A program made the position numbers and the translations under genes. A stretch of DNA of 64,000 bases from Cryoendolithus antarcticus (Eukaryota; Ascomycota; Dothideomycetes; Cladosporiales; Cladosporiaceae): positions 832,821 to 896,820 of the forward strand of contig NAJO01000020.1 of NCBI GenBank assembly GCA_002077065.1, in the 5' to 3' direction. The notes beneath the pieces were generated by a model that was given only the letters and a program-made list of their open reading frames with translations, made no database searches and was not told the DNA's origin. Below, piece by piece: positions 31,132-42,095 of this stretch (positions are counted from its first letter, which is position 1; each line of letters begins with the position of its first letter).

Positions 31132-34117
31132 GGCGGCTGCAATGAGCTTCAAGTCTTGTTGATGAGTTTGCGATGCACTTGTCGGCGAGTTTCGGCTGCT
31201 GCTTACGTGACTCAGGATAGTGAGTGAACAGTAAAGTTGATAACAATTGGAGAGTCGAGAGGTACGGGAGCGAAACTATTGGGTGAGAGAGAGAAGTCTC
31301 AGAAGTGTGGTGGCAGATACGATCGTACGGCAGAGGTAGGCCGGTCCAGATGGCTGAGCTGGATCGCAAGCGATCTGGCGGCGTGAGTGAAGCGGGGAAA
31401 AGCTGTCGGAGCTGCGTGTGGCGATAGACAGTTGAGTTCCTGCTGCTTGAGTCCGGTTTAACAAAACGTTGAATATCTGTCTAATAACAAATAGACGGGA
31501 CAGACTGTGTAATAACAGGTCGTGGTGCGTGATCGAGGGCAGAGGAGAAAATATCACTGGCGAAACGCGTGATAAACCCGATCGCATTGCGGATCGCCCT
31601 CCGTCGGGGAGGTGGCATCTGTGCAGTGCACACTCCACCGCCACGGAGGATAGCTCCCTTAGCGCCATCGTACAGGCCAGCGATTGGCTGCATGAGATCG
31701 GATTGACAGCGTGCGTGCGAGGGGGCCGTGTCCCTTTCTTGACAAGCGTGAGATCGCTAGGGCCTCCGATCGCCTGAAATCTGCAGAAGTGCCGCGCCTG
31801 TTGTGAGCTGCTGCATTGAGACAAGTGTCGATCGCTCGCTGTCTGTAGCCTCTTTTGCGTCGTTACACTGGGCGAGTGTTTTTCTCGTGCTGGTGAGCAG
31901 CCTTTACAGTGACAGTACACAGGCATTCTATGATTGTGATGCTGTCGGAGTGGTGGTCCCTCTGAAGATCGCACATCGTCAGACTGACGCAAGGGCGGTT
32001 GAGCCGTCCGAGGTGAGACGCGGTACGGTTGTAGCCCGAGATTCAGAATTCCAATTACCGCACACATCCGGCTAGCCACGTCCCGGGGTGATTCCTAACA
32101 TCGCACAATGTTCGTCACCAGCGAGTGCTTGTCCACGAAGCCTCGGCCACGGTCGTAGACCCGGTGGAAGCCCTGGTAGCATTCTTAGTAACGCCTTGCT
32201 TTGCATCTGTCTGTTGATCAGTATGTTCATGGCTTGCTGTGTGCAAGACACGCTAGCGCGCTGTCACCAGGGCAGCATCTCAACGACCCATTGGTAACTA
32301 GGTGAAAAGTATGACTTGCAAGAAATTACCTTACACGTCGATGTGACCACCTCCAAGTATCTACATCGTGTGGCACATGCACGACAGCGCGCTCCAGAGG
32401 CAAACTGCCACAAATCGATGCCGCACTGGCTGAGAGTTCAGAATTCACCGATTAGCCTTGACGCTAGGATCTGGCGCTAGAGAACTTAATCTGGGTAGCG
32501 CCTTCCTCGTCACGCCGTTATCGTTTGCGAGATTTCGCTCGGAGACTCCAGAACCCGCTTTAATGACATACCTTGCTCGCTGCGCTTGATCATCGTCAGG
32601 CTTACAGGCCGCTGTAGGAGAGCGCTCCGCCAGATGACAGCTCTCGCGCGATGCCATACCCTGAATCTTCCGGAGCTGTGTTTGAGACGACAATGTTGTC
32701 GTACACTGAGCCATGTCAAGTCGCTGGGTATTGCAATACATTCACGATACGCTTCGTGTGACACAGCACACGCCTTGCATGACGATAGGGGCATCTATGC
32801 GCCAGCGTTCGCTAATCTGCCAGATTAGCGAGACGGCAGCGTGCAGCCATCAAACACTCACGAATGCACGGCCGAGCTGTGTCTGTAATAGATTCAGATC
32901 CAGTGCAGACCCTTTGACATTGACGAGTCACTACTGTCGCCCATCTCGATTGCGCCGCCGCTCCTCTCATGCGGGTGTGCGCCAACTCAAGCAATGGGAA
33001 GAACCTGAGGTTTGGATATTTCGTATCGGGTACCGAGATGGTTTGATGAGACTACTGTGCGAGCCGAAAGGGCCAGCTCAAAGACTTCTGCTGCATCCTC
33101 TGATCAGACCCCTCCTCGTCACTAACAAACATTTCTCCGTGCTGCCTTGCAAGGCCGAACTATAGGTAGATCTGCGGAGAACCGTTATGGTGGCATGGGC
33201 GTGCGTCGCATGGGCACGCTGCTAGCCTTGGCAAGTGTTCTACCTGGATACGTGAAGAAGGTGCTCCTTAATCATCAGATCGATGATTGACAACTTGCAC
33301 GATCGACGTGTTTACACGGGGAAGTCGGGATCCAGGTCAGTGTGCAGCGGAAAGATCACACGTAACGAAGGTTGTTGCCACAATCACGTGGAAGAGCGCC
33401 GAACGGATTCGACTCCGCGAATTTTTGTAATTACATTGGTGGACTTTCTGCACTTTTACTGCTTCTGCTCCCCACATACCACCGAGGGCAGCTAATGAAG
33501 GGGCACGCTGTTGATATTTTGTCTACTGGAGATTGTTGGGATAACTGCTTAGCAAAGTTTACATGGTATCCCGTGAACATGTCTGAGCTGCGGCTCTGCT
33601 GCCGCCAAGCTCCCTCATGCGTCGCACGCGGGTGAGTGATCGATGAGTGGCAGGGAGTGTGCCACGGTCCTGGCTTGCATTGACTTCTTTCGAAGCCCTC
33701 ATTTCTGTTGAGCATGCATGGCGTGCTGGGCTTGAAGCCACGGTTTAGATACTGATCCACCTCAAAGGTAAAGCTGCAGTGCACACAGCAGCCCTTGCGG
33801 GATCGTATCTGAGTCTTATCTCTGTGCTACAGCTGTGCGAGGCAAGGCTCTGGGAGGGGCGATCTTGTGGTCTAACGTGATATGAAGTCACGTTTGCATC
33901 TGGTATTACCCACGATCGGACTCCACTGCCGGGATTGTCGTTGTTTAGGAGCGTGTGTGCGACACGATCAATCTCGACATGGAATTGCTGTTCCCCTCGA
34001 TCTAGTCGCTAGGAAGCCCTTGCCTCAGCCACTGGCAACCACTCCGCAAGCAGATCACTAGCAGTAAGCGTGCCCTGGGTACGTTACATAGACCGGCTGG
34101 CTGAAGCGCAAGGTCGT
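31132..34117. other. Three-kilobase stretch with no supportable gene
   Basis: The region lies between the start of the Gln-rich protein gene and the 3' end of the RING gene. The longest ORF (31276-32067, minus, ~263 codons from its first ATG) has random-like composition and no domain. I searched by eye for split exons, tRNA A/B boxes, tandem repeats and transposon ends and saw none. It probably serves as the long promoter/leader of the upstream-facing regulator gene, or holds an unrecognised non-coding RNA. Confidence 0.45.
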
Positions 34118-34981
34118 TCAGTCGTTCGGACAGGTGGAAGCGTTTGTCTTCACCGCAGTAGGTGGACTCGACAAATACTGCACACCCCCGTCCCAAGCCT
34201 CGAGACCATCAAACGGACTGCGCAACCAAGCAGTCAGCTCATGCAGCAGCAACCCAGCGTTGCCCTGTCCCAGTATCTCAGCGACTAAGGTCCCTGCATG
34301 TCCATCGGCAGCCTTGACTTCATTGACCTTGAGTATTGCGATGATGTACTCCGTGAGCCAGTCACGTCGTGCTTGCTGTGCAGCTAACCGTCCTTGAGGT
34401 GGAACCTCGAATATCTGTAGCTCACGCCGCAGGAAGGTGCGCGCACGGCGTTGGAGGTCTGCCGAGGCAGCAAACACTGCAGCGGTGAAGTCTGTGTATC
34501 CTGATCGTTTGTTACTGCCGATATGAAGCGAGAATGTCTGCTCTGCGTACACCCGCCGCCTGCGCGCCACAGCTGGATGCTCAGGGATGATGGGTAGCTC
34601 CTCATCGTGATGTGTGCGCGAGGCACTCGCTACACGCTCCAGGTTCTCTAGAACCTTGCGCTTCCCTCTGCTATCTCGCCGGCGCACCTCAAAGGTCTTA
34701 TAGTCATCTGGTCCTCGCCACGCATACTGGACCACATCTACCTCTGCCTTGCAAAGCGGGCATGTTGTGTTATTCCTCAGCCATTGCGCCAGACACGGGA
34801 AGTCGAAGCTCAGGTGATTGCATGGCACAGTCACGGCGCGATCTGTAATGCCCTGCAGGCAGATGGTGCAGGTATCCGCTTCGACTTTCGATCGCTGGAG
34901 CGCAGCGTCTCGGATCCTGAAGCCATCTTGTCCGCTTCTTAGTCCTGGAATGTAATCTGGGAGGGTGTCATCGCTGTCCAT
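34118..34981 (-). CDS. RING-finger protein (Topors-like fungal E3 ligase)
   Basis: This is a predicted ubiquitin (or SUMO) ligase, a single exon of 287 aa. The RING spans residues 38-77: C38-x2-C41, C54-x-H56, an FDFPC segment ending at C63, then C74-x2-C77. The position usually held by a Cys after the His is Asp60, a substitution known to coordinate zinc in some RINGs. C-terminal to it are conserved blocks (RRRRVYAEQTFSLHIGSN, RRARTFLRRELQIF, LLLHELTAWLRSPFDGLEAWD) that recur in fungal proteins related to Topors. These blocks make the family assignment more secure than the RING alone. The substrate is unknown. Confidence 0.82.
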   Translation of the reverse strand: MDSDDTLPDYIPGLRSGQDGFRIRDAALQRSKVEADTCTICLQGITDRAVTVPCNHLSFDFPCLAQWLRNNTTCPLCKAEVDVVQYAWRGPDDYKTFEVRRRDSRGKRKVLENLERVASASRTHHDEELPIIPEHPAVARRRRVYAEQTFSLHIGSNKRSGYTDFTAAVFAASADLQRRARTFLRRELQIFEVPPQGRLAAQQARRDWLTEYIIAILKVNEVKAADGHAGTLVAEILGQGNAGLLLHELTAWLRSPFDGLEAWDGGVQYLSSPPTAVKTNASTCPND

Positions 34982-35194
34982 GCGATGCTAGAGTGTGGCA
35001 TGTTAACTTCCATGTGGCAAGTGCTTTGACATGACTTGATTTCAACGCCAAGAGAATGGGGTTTACACCCAGAAAGTGTGTGTCGGTTAATCCGTTGCCT
35101 GAACAAGCAACAAAGGTCGCCAAGTTCAGACGCAAATCAACTTGCATACATGTGCTCGGACTATGTAAGTCCACGCTCCGAGGCAGGCTTTCCC

Positions 35195-36185
35195 TCAAAC
35201 CAGGACAAGACGACCACCGTTCTCGACGTCGATCACGTTGGGCTTGATGAGTCCCTTGACCCTTTGCTCAGAGCTCAGAGCTGAAGCCTCCTGCTCCATA
35301 GCCCAGTCTATAGTACGAGGCGTGTCATGGACACAGAGCATGTGCATCAATGCACCACTGTACAGCAACGGCGAGTTGTGCGATGTTACCCAATACTTGG
35401 GATCACCTGCAGCACGATGCAATGCGAGGCCCGCTTTGGCTCCAAAAGTGTTCTGATGACCTATCACGTAACTTTCCCTGAGGCCGTGTAGCAAAGCGAG
35501 CTTCAACAGCAGGCTCGGCGTCAAAGAAGCTTTGGAGTTGGTCTGGTATCTCACGCAGGCCATGAGGTGACTGCAGAATGGCTTCATGTCGCTCTTTGCC
35601 TTGCTCAAGATGCGACCAGACAAGTAACAAGCAGTATTTGAGCTCGTGGTGTCCAGGAAAACGCAGGAGATTCAGCCACGAAGGTAAGCATCCTGAGGGA
35701 GCCGATCGCCAGGAAGCAGGATCGAAACCGCCGGCGAGGTTGGTGAATGTGGTGACAGTGTTGAAGTGACACCAAGGCTTCACGACGGCGGCGGCATCAG
35801 GAGTAGCGATCACCGGTATCCTTTTGTCGAGGAGCTTCAGTGTCGGCTCGTGCACATGATCATTGTAATGGAAGCCGAGCAGTATGGCTTCAACGGCGCT
35901 CTGATCGTTACTGCCTGTGGTGGTCTTGTGTCCTCCGGCTGCTACTTCGATATCTTGTACTAGTGCTTCGAGATCGGACGGGGTCAAGACAGAAGGTATC
36001 CCAGGCAGACTCAGATGAATGAGCCATGGACTGAATGTGCTAGATGGGCCGTGAAGCCATGGCTCGAAGACAATGTGATAGTAAGCCTTCCCGGACTCCT
36101 TGTGCTCTGCTGGCGGACGCGGAAAGGACAAGAGCCACGAGTTGTCCCCGTTGAGCGAGGTCATGATAGGGCGAGAGGCAGCCAT
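35195..36185 (-). CDS. Metallo-beta-lactamase-like fold protein, apparent frameshift
   Basis: The first part reads from ATG 36185: an N-terminal MTSLNGDNSWLLSFP start, FEPWLHG, a degenerate metal site in HYNDHVHE, IPVIATPDAA, and an ILQSPHGL segment. All are familiar from fungal UlaG-like MBL-fold proteins of unknown substrate. Around 35505 the homologous continuation (KLALLHGL, then a GAKAGLALHR helix, KYWVTSH, and the end at 35195) lies in the next frame. A one-base gain or two-base loss would explain it. No intron of realistic size (>40 nt) bridges the frames without removing the conserved SPHGL. If real, the gene is a pseudogene or encodes a truncated protein ending at 35403; an assembly error is equally possible. 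A full-length product would be about 330 aa. Confidence 0.6.
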
Positions 36186-36431
36186 GTCGAGTATGCTAGT
36201 AGGAGGTCAGATGATAGAGACGGGATAGAGGTTGCATAGAGAAGGCTGTGCAAGACAGCTGTCCACAGACCATAGGCAGTCGTTCTAGGTGGGTGCAGAT
36301 GCGTCCGTTTCCTAATCCAGATCAACCGACACGCATTTCACGGACGTAGCTAGTGAGCTCTCTCTCACGCCTCGCTCACTGCCAGTGCTCCCTAACGCAT
36401 CACTCGCTCGCCTTCACTTCGTCATTTTCGA

Positions 36432-36898
36432 TCACTGACCCTCACCGCCCTCAGCTTTCACCTCAACCCCTTTCTCTCCCTTCCCATCCCCGTCCCCATC
36501 CTCGCCTCCCTCCACCTCATCGCCTTTGACTTTCCTCCCCTTCTTCACCTTCGGCTCCATAATCTCTTCGTCATCGTCCTCCTCAGCTTCAACCTCCTCG
36601 ATCACCCTCTTCCCCTTGTTCCCTCCCCCTTTCTTAGGCTTCCCCTGAGTCGCCCCACCCTGTCCAATGCTAGCCATGAACTTCTTCTTGACAGGCCCGA
36701 AGCACACCGACGCCACGCGGGCGTTCTTCCAGCCCATGTGCTGGGCTAGGAGTGCGTAGTCGATCTAGGGAATTCAAGATCAGCCCGTTTTCAAGGTGAA
36801 AGAGTGAATGTGGAAAGGTTCACCTGAGGCTCAGTCTTCATGCACAGCCAGGCGGTCGCCATAATCTTGCGATCGTTCTCGGTAATTTTGGCGGACAT
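36432..36898 (-). CDS. Small conserved fungal protein with basic/acidic tail
   Basis: The exons are 36898-36824 and 36764-36432 with a 59-nt intron, giving 135 aa. The N-terminal ~50 residues (KITENDRKIMATAWLCM, then IDYALLAQHMGWKNARVASVCF) form a compact helix-rich unit resembling a Myb/homeodomain-like fold that I have seen in fungal hypothetical proteins; I cannot name it. The rest is a mix of Lys/Gly-rich and Glu/Asp-rich segments with two KKGRKVK-type basic clusters, suggesting a nuclear or chromatin protein. That function is inference from composition. A short intron separates the first 25 residues. Confidence 0.7.
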
Positions 36899-37649
36899 TG
36901 TGAGTAGTGTTGAGGGCGTATTGAGGTTGAGTCTTAGAGGGAGAAAGTGGATGTAGTGTGGAAAGTGTGAGGAAGAAGGGAAAAGGAAACTTATAGAAGG
37001 GGTAGGATGACATGCTGAGCATGTGACAGTGAACCAGTGGGGCAGGAGGTGGGTGTCTCTCCGAATCTCCTGACTGACTCAAGTTACTATCACACTAATC
37101 ACAGCAGTGAACGAAATTCTGTGACAATTGTGAGGGTCTCTTCTGATGCGCTCCTATCACAGATCCATGTCAGACGTGATCTGGACATCTGCCGAAGACT
37201 GAAGAAGCTGAACATCTCCTAAGACTTGGCCTCATGTATATGCAGTATCTGTCTCTCAGGACCTATTGACCTCTCTGAGCACCTACACATGAGGCTGTAG
37301 CGGTGCATCGGTCAATTGAACCCACGTGAGCAATTCAAACCTTGAGCTCATCTGAACTTGGGTGTATGCGCTGTCACACCTTTCGATGTCAGACTCGCAG
37401 TTGAGGTCCATCCAGCGCTAGTGCGGGGGGGGAAAGGCGCCGCCGTGCCCCAGCGCGTTCCTTTTCCAGTCGCTCAGCGGGTCCGGGCCGCCAGGTTCAG
37501 TAGTCCCAGTGAGCTGGAGTGGTGCTGCCGCTCGTTACTATTCTCGAGCCAGAATAATGATACAGATGGTCCAGCTCAATGTACGCAGGTTTGACACATG
37601 ACGTAGAATGGCGTTGGCCTTCTCGGAAGCACAACTCCATAACATCTTT
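36899..37649. other. Spacer, no gene seen
   Basis: This 751-bp region lies between two minus-strand genes. It contains an eight-base G run near 37425 and only short ORFs without family features. Confidence 0.45.
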
Positions 37650-38294
37650 CTAGAACTTCCTCTCCCTCAAAAACTGCTCCACCTTCGGTCGATGATGTCC
37701 CTTCAACACAACATGGTTGGTGATTCGATTGATCACCGCCTCCTTCTCCCCCAGTCCCAAATGCACTCTCAACTCATCCCTCAAATCCTCTATCTTCCCA
37801 TCAATCTTCTTCACCCTCGTCAGCAGCATGTTTCCGCCGCGTTTTCGCAGCGTGTAGATCGGTAGCTCGTTACTCGGCGTCCGCGTCACGAAGTATGGCA
37901 AGTTCGGAGCGCACAGCCCCTCGGCTAAGGGTTCGACCGGGGTCGGGATTAGTTTTGGTGCGGCGGGCTGGTGATGTGAGGTGCCGCGGATAGGGCAGTT
38001 GCGAGTCTTCTTCGGGTGAGACGACCGGTGGGAGGCGTGAGATTCTTTTGGGCGGAGGTTGGAGCGCATTGAGGGAGGTGGGTAGGTCGGGGAGGCTGTG
38101 CGGGAGGCGACGAGATTGCGGTCTGCATGTTGTTAGAGTCTAGAGCTTTCTATTGCGTGATCGCATTCAATCATACCTTCTGCTCGACATGGCGTCGTGG
38201 TAGAGTAGCGGAGGAGACATCGGATGGTGGAGGGACGGGGTAGCGGCATGGGGCGGAGGAAGGGCATGAGGGGCGCGGCAAGCGCTGATGCCAT
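37650..38294 (-). CDS. IMG2: Mitochondrial large ribosomal subunit protein mL49 (IMG2)
   Basis: This is a structural protein of the mitochondrial 54S subunit. The exons are 38294-38177 and 38122-37650 with a 54-nt intron, giving 196 aa. The first exon encodes a classical mitochondrial presequence: Ala/Leu/Pro/Arg/Ser-rich, no acidic residue in ~38 positions. The C-terminal ~95 residues are the mL49 domain: LPYFVTRTPSNELPIYTLRKRGGN, TRVKKIDGKIEDLRDEL, then INRITNHVVLKGHHRPKVEQFLRE. The gene is divergent from eIF3e with 269 bp between starts. Confidence 0.93.
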
Positions 38295-38563
38295 GATGCC
38301 GATACTCTCGAGTATGCTTTCGGAGGGCAGTCAAGTTGTGTGATTTGATCAGAGTCTTGTTGTCTGTCTCAAGGATATATGTATCTCTATGTCGTGTGGA
38401 GGCCACTGGCTTCCCCGAACCTTATCTCGTGCCAAGGCGAACTTTTGGCTCACGCAAAATCCAGCACCACCCTCACTGTGAACCCCACTTGGAGATCCGC
38501 TGAGTGTGAGTGACGGCGCATACAACACACCACTTCAACACCGCACTCCACACCACCGCCATC

Positions 38564-39945
38564 ATGGCCGACGCCGACTCCAAGAGCAGCCCTGCGCACG
38601 ACTACTCGCTCCTCCCCAAACTTATCCCAAACCTCGACCGACACCTCGTCTTCCCTCTGCTGAACTTCCTCGAAGAAGAGACGCCAGACGACGAAGACAT
38701 CACTTACATTACCCGCATGAAGTATGGCCTGCTCAAGCAAACCAACATGTCAGATTTCGTCGGCGACCTCTACGCCCAGCTCAACGACCAATCCGAGCGA
38801 CCGCAAGAATACACCCAGAAGCGGGAAGATGCCCTTGCGAAGCGCGCACAGTACGAAGAGGAGACCGAGAAGATCATGGCGCTACTAGATGACGCGGACG
38901 TAGTCAACAACCTCCGCTCAGACAAAGCGGCAAATCAGAAGTACCTCGAGGAGACCCACGGCGTGACGCTAGACATGGTCAACAAGCTGTACGACTACGG
39001 CCAATTCCAGTACTCATGTGGCGACTACAACATGGCTGGCGACCTCCTCTACCGCTTCCGCATTCTCTCCAGCGACAACGACAAAGTCAACGCCGCGTCA
39101 TGGGGCAAACTCGCCTCAGACATCCTAACCACAAACTGGGAGTCCGCCCTCGACGAAGTCCTCAAAATGAAAGACACCATCGACGCCCGCCTTTTCTCAA
39201 ACCCTCTCGCTCAACTCCAACACCGCGCCTGGCTCGCCCACTGGGCATTGTTCCCCATGTTCAACCACGAGCCCGCCCGCGAACAACTCACAGAGCTCTT
39301 CTTCAGCCAAACATACATCAACAGCATCCAGACATCCTGTCCCTGGATTTTGAGATACCTCGCTGCGGCGGTGATTACTAACAGGAATCGACCGGGCAAA
39401 GGCGGGTTCGCGTACGGGAATTACCAGAAGCAGTTGAAGGATCTTGTGCGGATTGTGAGGCAGGAGCAGTACGAATACAATGACCCGGTGACACAGTTCA
39501 TCAAGGCGTTGTATGTCGACTTTGACTTCGAGGAGGCGCAGAAGTGTTTGACACAGGCGGACGGGATCTTGCGGTCGGACTTCTTCCTCGTGTCGCTGTC
39601 GGAGTCGTTCTTGGATGCTGCAAGACACTTGATCTCGGAGTCGTATTGCAAGATTCATCAGAGGATTGATATCAAGTAAGTTCGCTCGTTACACCCTTGC
39701 CATATTCAATCTTACTGATACTCATTACCAGGGATCTCTCCACGCGCCTTGGCCTGAGCGCAGATGAAGGCGAGAAGTGGATCGTGAACCTCATTCGCGA
39801 CACACGTGTCGACGCGAAGATCGACTACAAAGCCGGCACAGTCATCATGAACCACCCGCCTATCAGCGTGTACCAGCAAGTGATCGAGCGGACGAAAGGC
39901 GGGTTCTTCAGGACGCAGGTCTTGAGCGCTGCTGTGGCGAGGTGA
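38564..39945 (+). CDS. INT6: Translation initiation factor eIF3 subunit e (INT6)
   Basis: This is a subunit of the eIF3 complex that scaffolds 43S preinitiation complexes; it also contacts the proteasome/CSN in some species. The exons are 38564-39675 and 39732-39945 with a 56-nt intron, giving 441 aa. An N-terminal eIF3e block is seen ([26 protein letters not shown]), then helical TPR-like repeats and a C-terminal PCI winged helix ([43 protein letters not shown]). The ORF extends upstream to a non-ATG codon; ATG 38564 has a good context and a family-like start. Confidence 0.96.
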
Positions 39946-40341
39946 TGAGTCCACGAACCGAGGATTGACGTGTGCGAACGGGAGCAAGCCGGGAGCGGCG
40001 CGCTCGCATGCTGGAGTGATGCAATATCAAAGCAGATCATAGCGATGGCGTTCCGGGCGTAAACGGGGCTATGGTCGCTAGACGCGGAGTAGTGGTGTAC
40101 GAAAGGGCAAGTGATCGCGGAAACGTCGGCGGCACTACATCAGTTCGATAGACGAGCGACAGGCGACCTTGTGCATTCCCTTTCTGCATGAGGCAGATAT
40201 AGGGCTGCACTACAGATGCATAGGGCAGTGCAATGAGAAGCAGCAGGCGCATGACATTACCATTTTATGCACACTGCATTCTTTTGAAACATTACATACA
40301 TTACTTCCCTCGATCCTCATCCTAGCTACCACCACCCTATC
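39946..40341. other. Convergent 3' spacer
   Basis: This 396-bp region lies between eIF3e and the DLH-like gene. I see nothing beyond probable 3' untranslated sequence. Confidence 0.5.
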
Positions 40342-41619
40342 TCACTTCTTCCCCTCGCCACCCTTCTTCTCAACCATCGAATTAAACTCCCTCGTACTGC
40401 CCCGTCTCGCAGCTCGCGCTCCCTCCGCGCCCACGACCGGCAAGCGTTTGACGCCCTTCTTCTTCATCCCCTCCGGCACAGCCTTGACATCAATCAACCC
40501 AGCCTGCATCAACACGCTCCCCTGATCCCAGTACACGTGCTCGCTCTCAAGCTTGCCTCCCCGCAAACACACGATCGAGACGACGGCGATCTCGATCTTC
40601 CGGTTTGTGGCGGGGATGTTTGGGAGTAACCAGGGGATCTCGCAGGAATGTGTAAGCGAAATGTAGAGTTCGTCGACACAGCGACTGGCGTCTAGAGTGC
40701 GGGACAGGAGTTGCGTTTTCGCGCCGCGGGGGAGGAAGTAGTGCGTTTGGTAGAATGCCGTGATTGTGCTTGCGCCGGCTCCGCCGCTAAGCGTCGGCGC
40801 GAAGAGAGTGTGTGCCGTGGAGTGTAGACGCGCGGTCAGGGGTTTGGGATTTTCGTCCGCGTCTAGCGCTAAGTCTGAAATTTCGTCACGGATGGTGTCA
40901 AGGTTCTCTTCAAGACGGAACGCCCGCTTCACGCAGGCTAGGCTTCGAGAGAAAGCTAGGCGTTCTGCGACGGCGTTGAATTCATCGAGATCGTGCTCCG
41001 CGAAGCCGGACTCGCAGTCGTAGGTGAATGCCTTCGCGGCCATCTTCAGCGTCCCGCCATTGCCGGCACCGGGATCTATGCGTTTCTTGACGGTCTTCTT
41101 CTTACTCGACTGGATTCCGAGGACTTCGTGTGTCGTACGAACGCCAATTTCAGATCCGGCGAGATGGATCATCACACGGATGCTACCGGGGTACTTGGTC
41201 ATGGGTGGCGGGATCGCATTCGGGTAGTATGCTATCAGGGCGCAGCATTTCGGATTTTGAGGCTTGATGTGAGACTCGAGGACTAGTGCGGCGGCGTCGC
41301 CAAATGCTTTGTTAAGTTAGCAACGCTCCAATGCAACATTCGATACAACCAATGCATTACCCACAACTGCATACTGTTCACTCACGCCCAAGCCTTCACC
41401 CACGGACTTAACCCTCGCGACATACTGGGCGGCACTACCAGAGCCTTCCAAGGGGACGTAGATGACGTTGAAGCCCTCGTCTTTCCATTGTTGGGTCACT
41501 TCCTCGGCGAAGTCTGCGGTTTCGGCTGTGAGAAGGATATGAGTCTTGCTGCTTTTGTTCAGCGTATTGAAGAAGCTTCGGTCTTGATTTTGAAACCATG
41601 GAGTATCGAAGTTGTTCAT
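40342..41619 (-). CDS. DLH-like / SnoaL-type two-domain protein
   Basis: The exons are 41619-41361 and 41306-40342 with a 54-nt intron (GCTAAC branch), giving 407 aa. Residues ~1-170 resemble the dienelactone-hydrolase alpha/beta-hydrolase fold (KTHILLTAETADFAEEV, YVARVKSVGEGLG, then CCALIAYYPNAIPPP). The nucleophile region reads VVAFGDAAA, so the catalytic Cys/Ser of true hydrolases appears absent. The C-terminal ~170 residues fit an NTF2/SnoaL-like fold, including the HVYWDQGSVLMQAGLID segment common in fungal proteins annotated as dienelactone hydrolase. It is probably not an active hydrolase. The reaction is unknown. Confidence 0.75.
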
Positions 41620-42095
41620 CTTGATGAATTGTGAGTCGCCTCAGCGGAATACAGAGGAGAGCTTCAATTGACCTGAAGATGGCGATTGATCGGACCAGAG
41701 CTGGACTGCGACGTCATTCGAGACCGACTGGGATAAGGTGCAGACGGATGCATGAAGGGCCGAGCCTTGTTTCGAAGTCCGGGGTATCGCGATTGCATTT
41801 GGCATACATGTATGCAAGTAGATGAACGGGAAGCGCGTTTTCTACCACTGGATTGTGAACGCGGCGGCAGTAAGATGCTGTAACTCTGCACTAGCCTTCA
41901 CTGCCGTCGTTGTCGATTCGAGTACTCCCACCTGACGAATTGCATGATCTAATACACCTTTACCGCGTCCCCGTCGGAGCAGCGTGGCGAATAGACGTTG
42001 ACGGCACTTTATGCAGTAACAACACTGCGGCTAGTACGTTCGGACGACCTGGATAGAAGTCACCATCCATTCGACAGCCTGTACGAAACGTCAAG
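41620..42095. other. Divergent promoter region DLH-like gene / WSS1
   Basis: This 476-bp spacer lies between divergent starts. No motif stands out and no gene is seen. Confidence 0.45.

Noticed and set aside
31276..32079. 267-codon minus-strand ORF upstream of the Gln-rich protein
   Set aside because: It begins at GTG, has random-like Ser/Arg/Cys/His composition, no domain, and lies in the presumed promoter/leader.
33395..33430. tRNA-like B-box string (GGATTCGACTCC)
   Set aside because: No A box, acceptor stem or anticodon arm could be built around it.
35515..35556. A ~25-nt intron to explain the MBL-fold frame switch
   Set aside because: Too short to be spliced; known fungal spliceosomal introns are rarely under ~40 nt.
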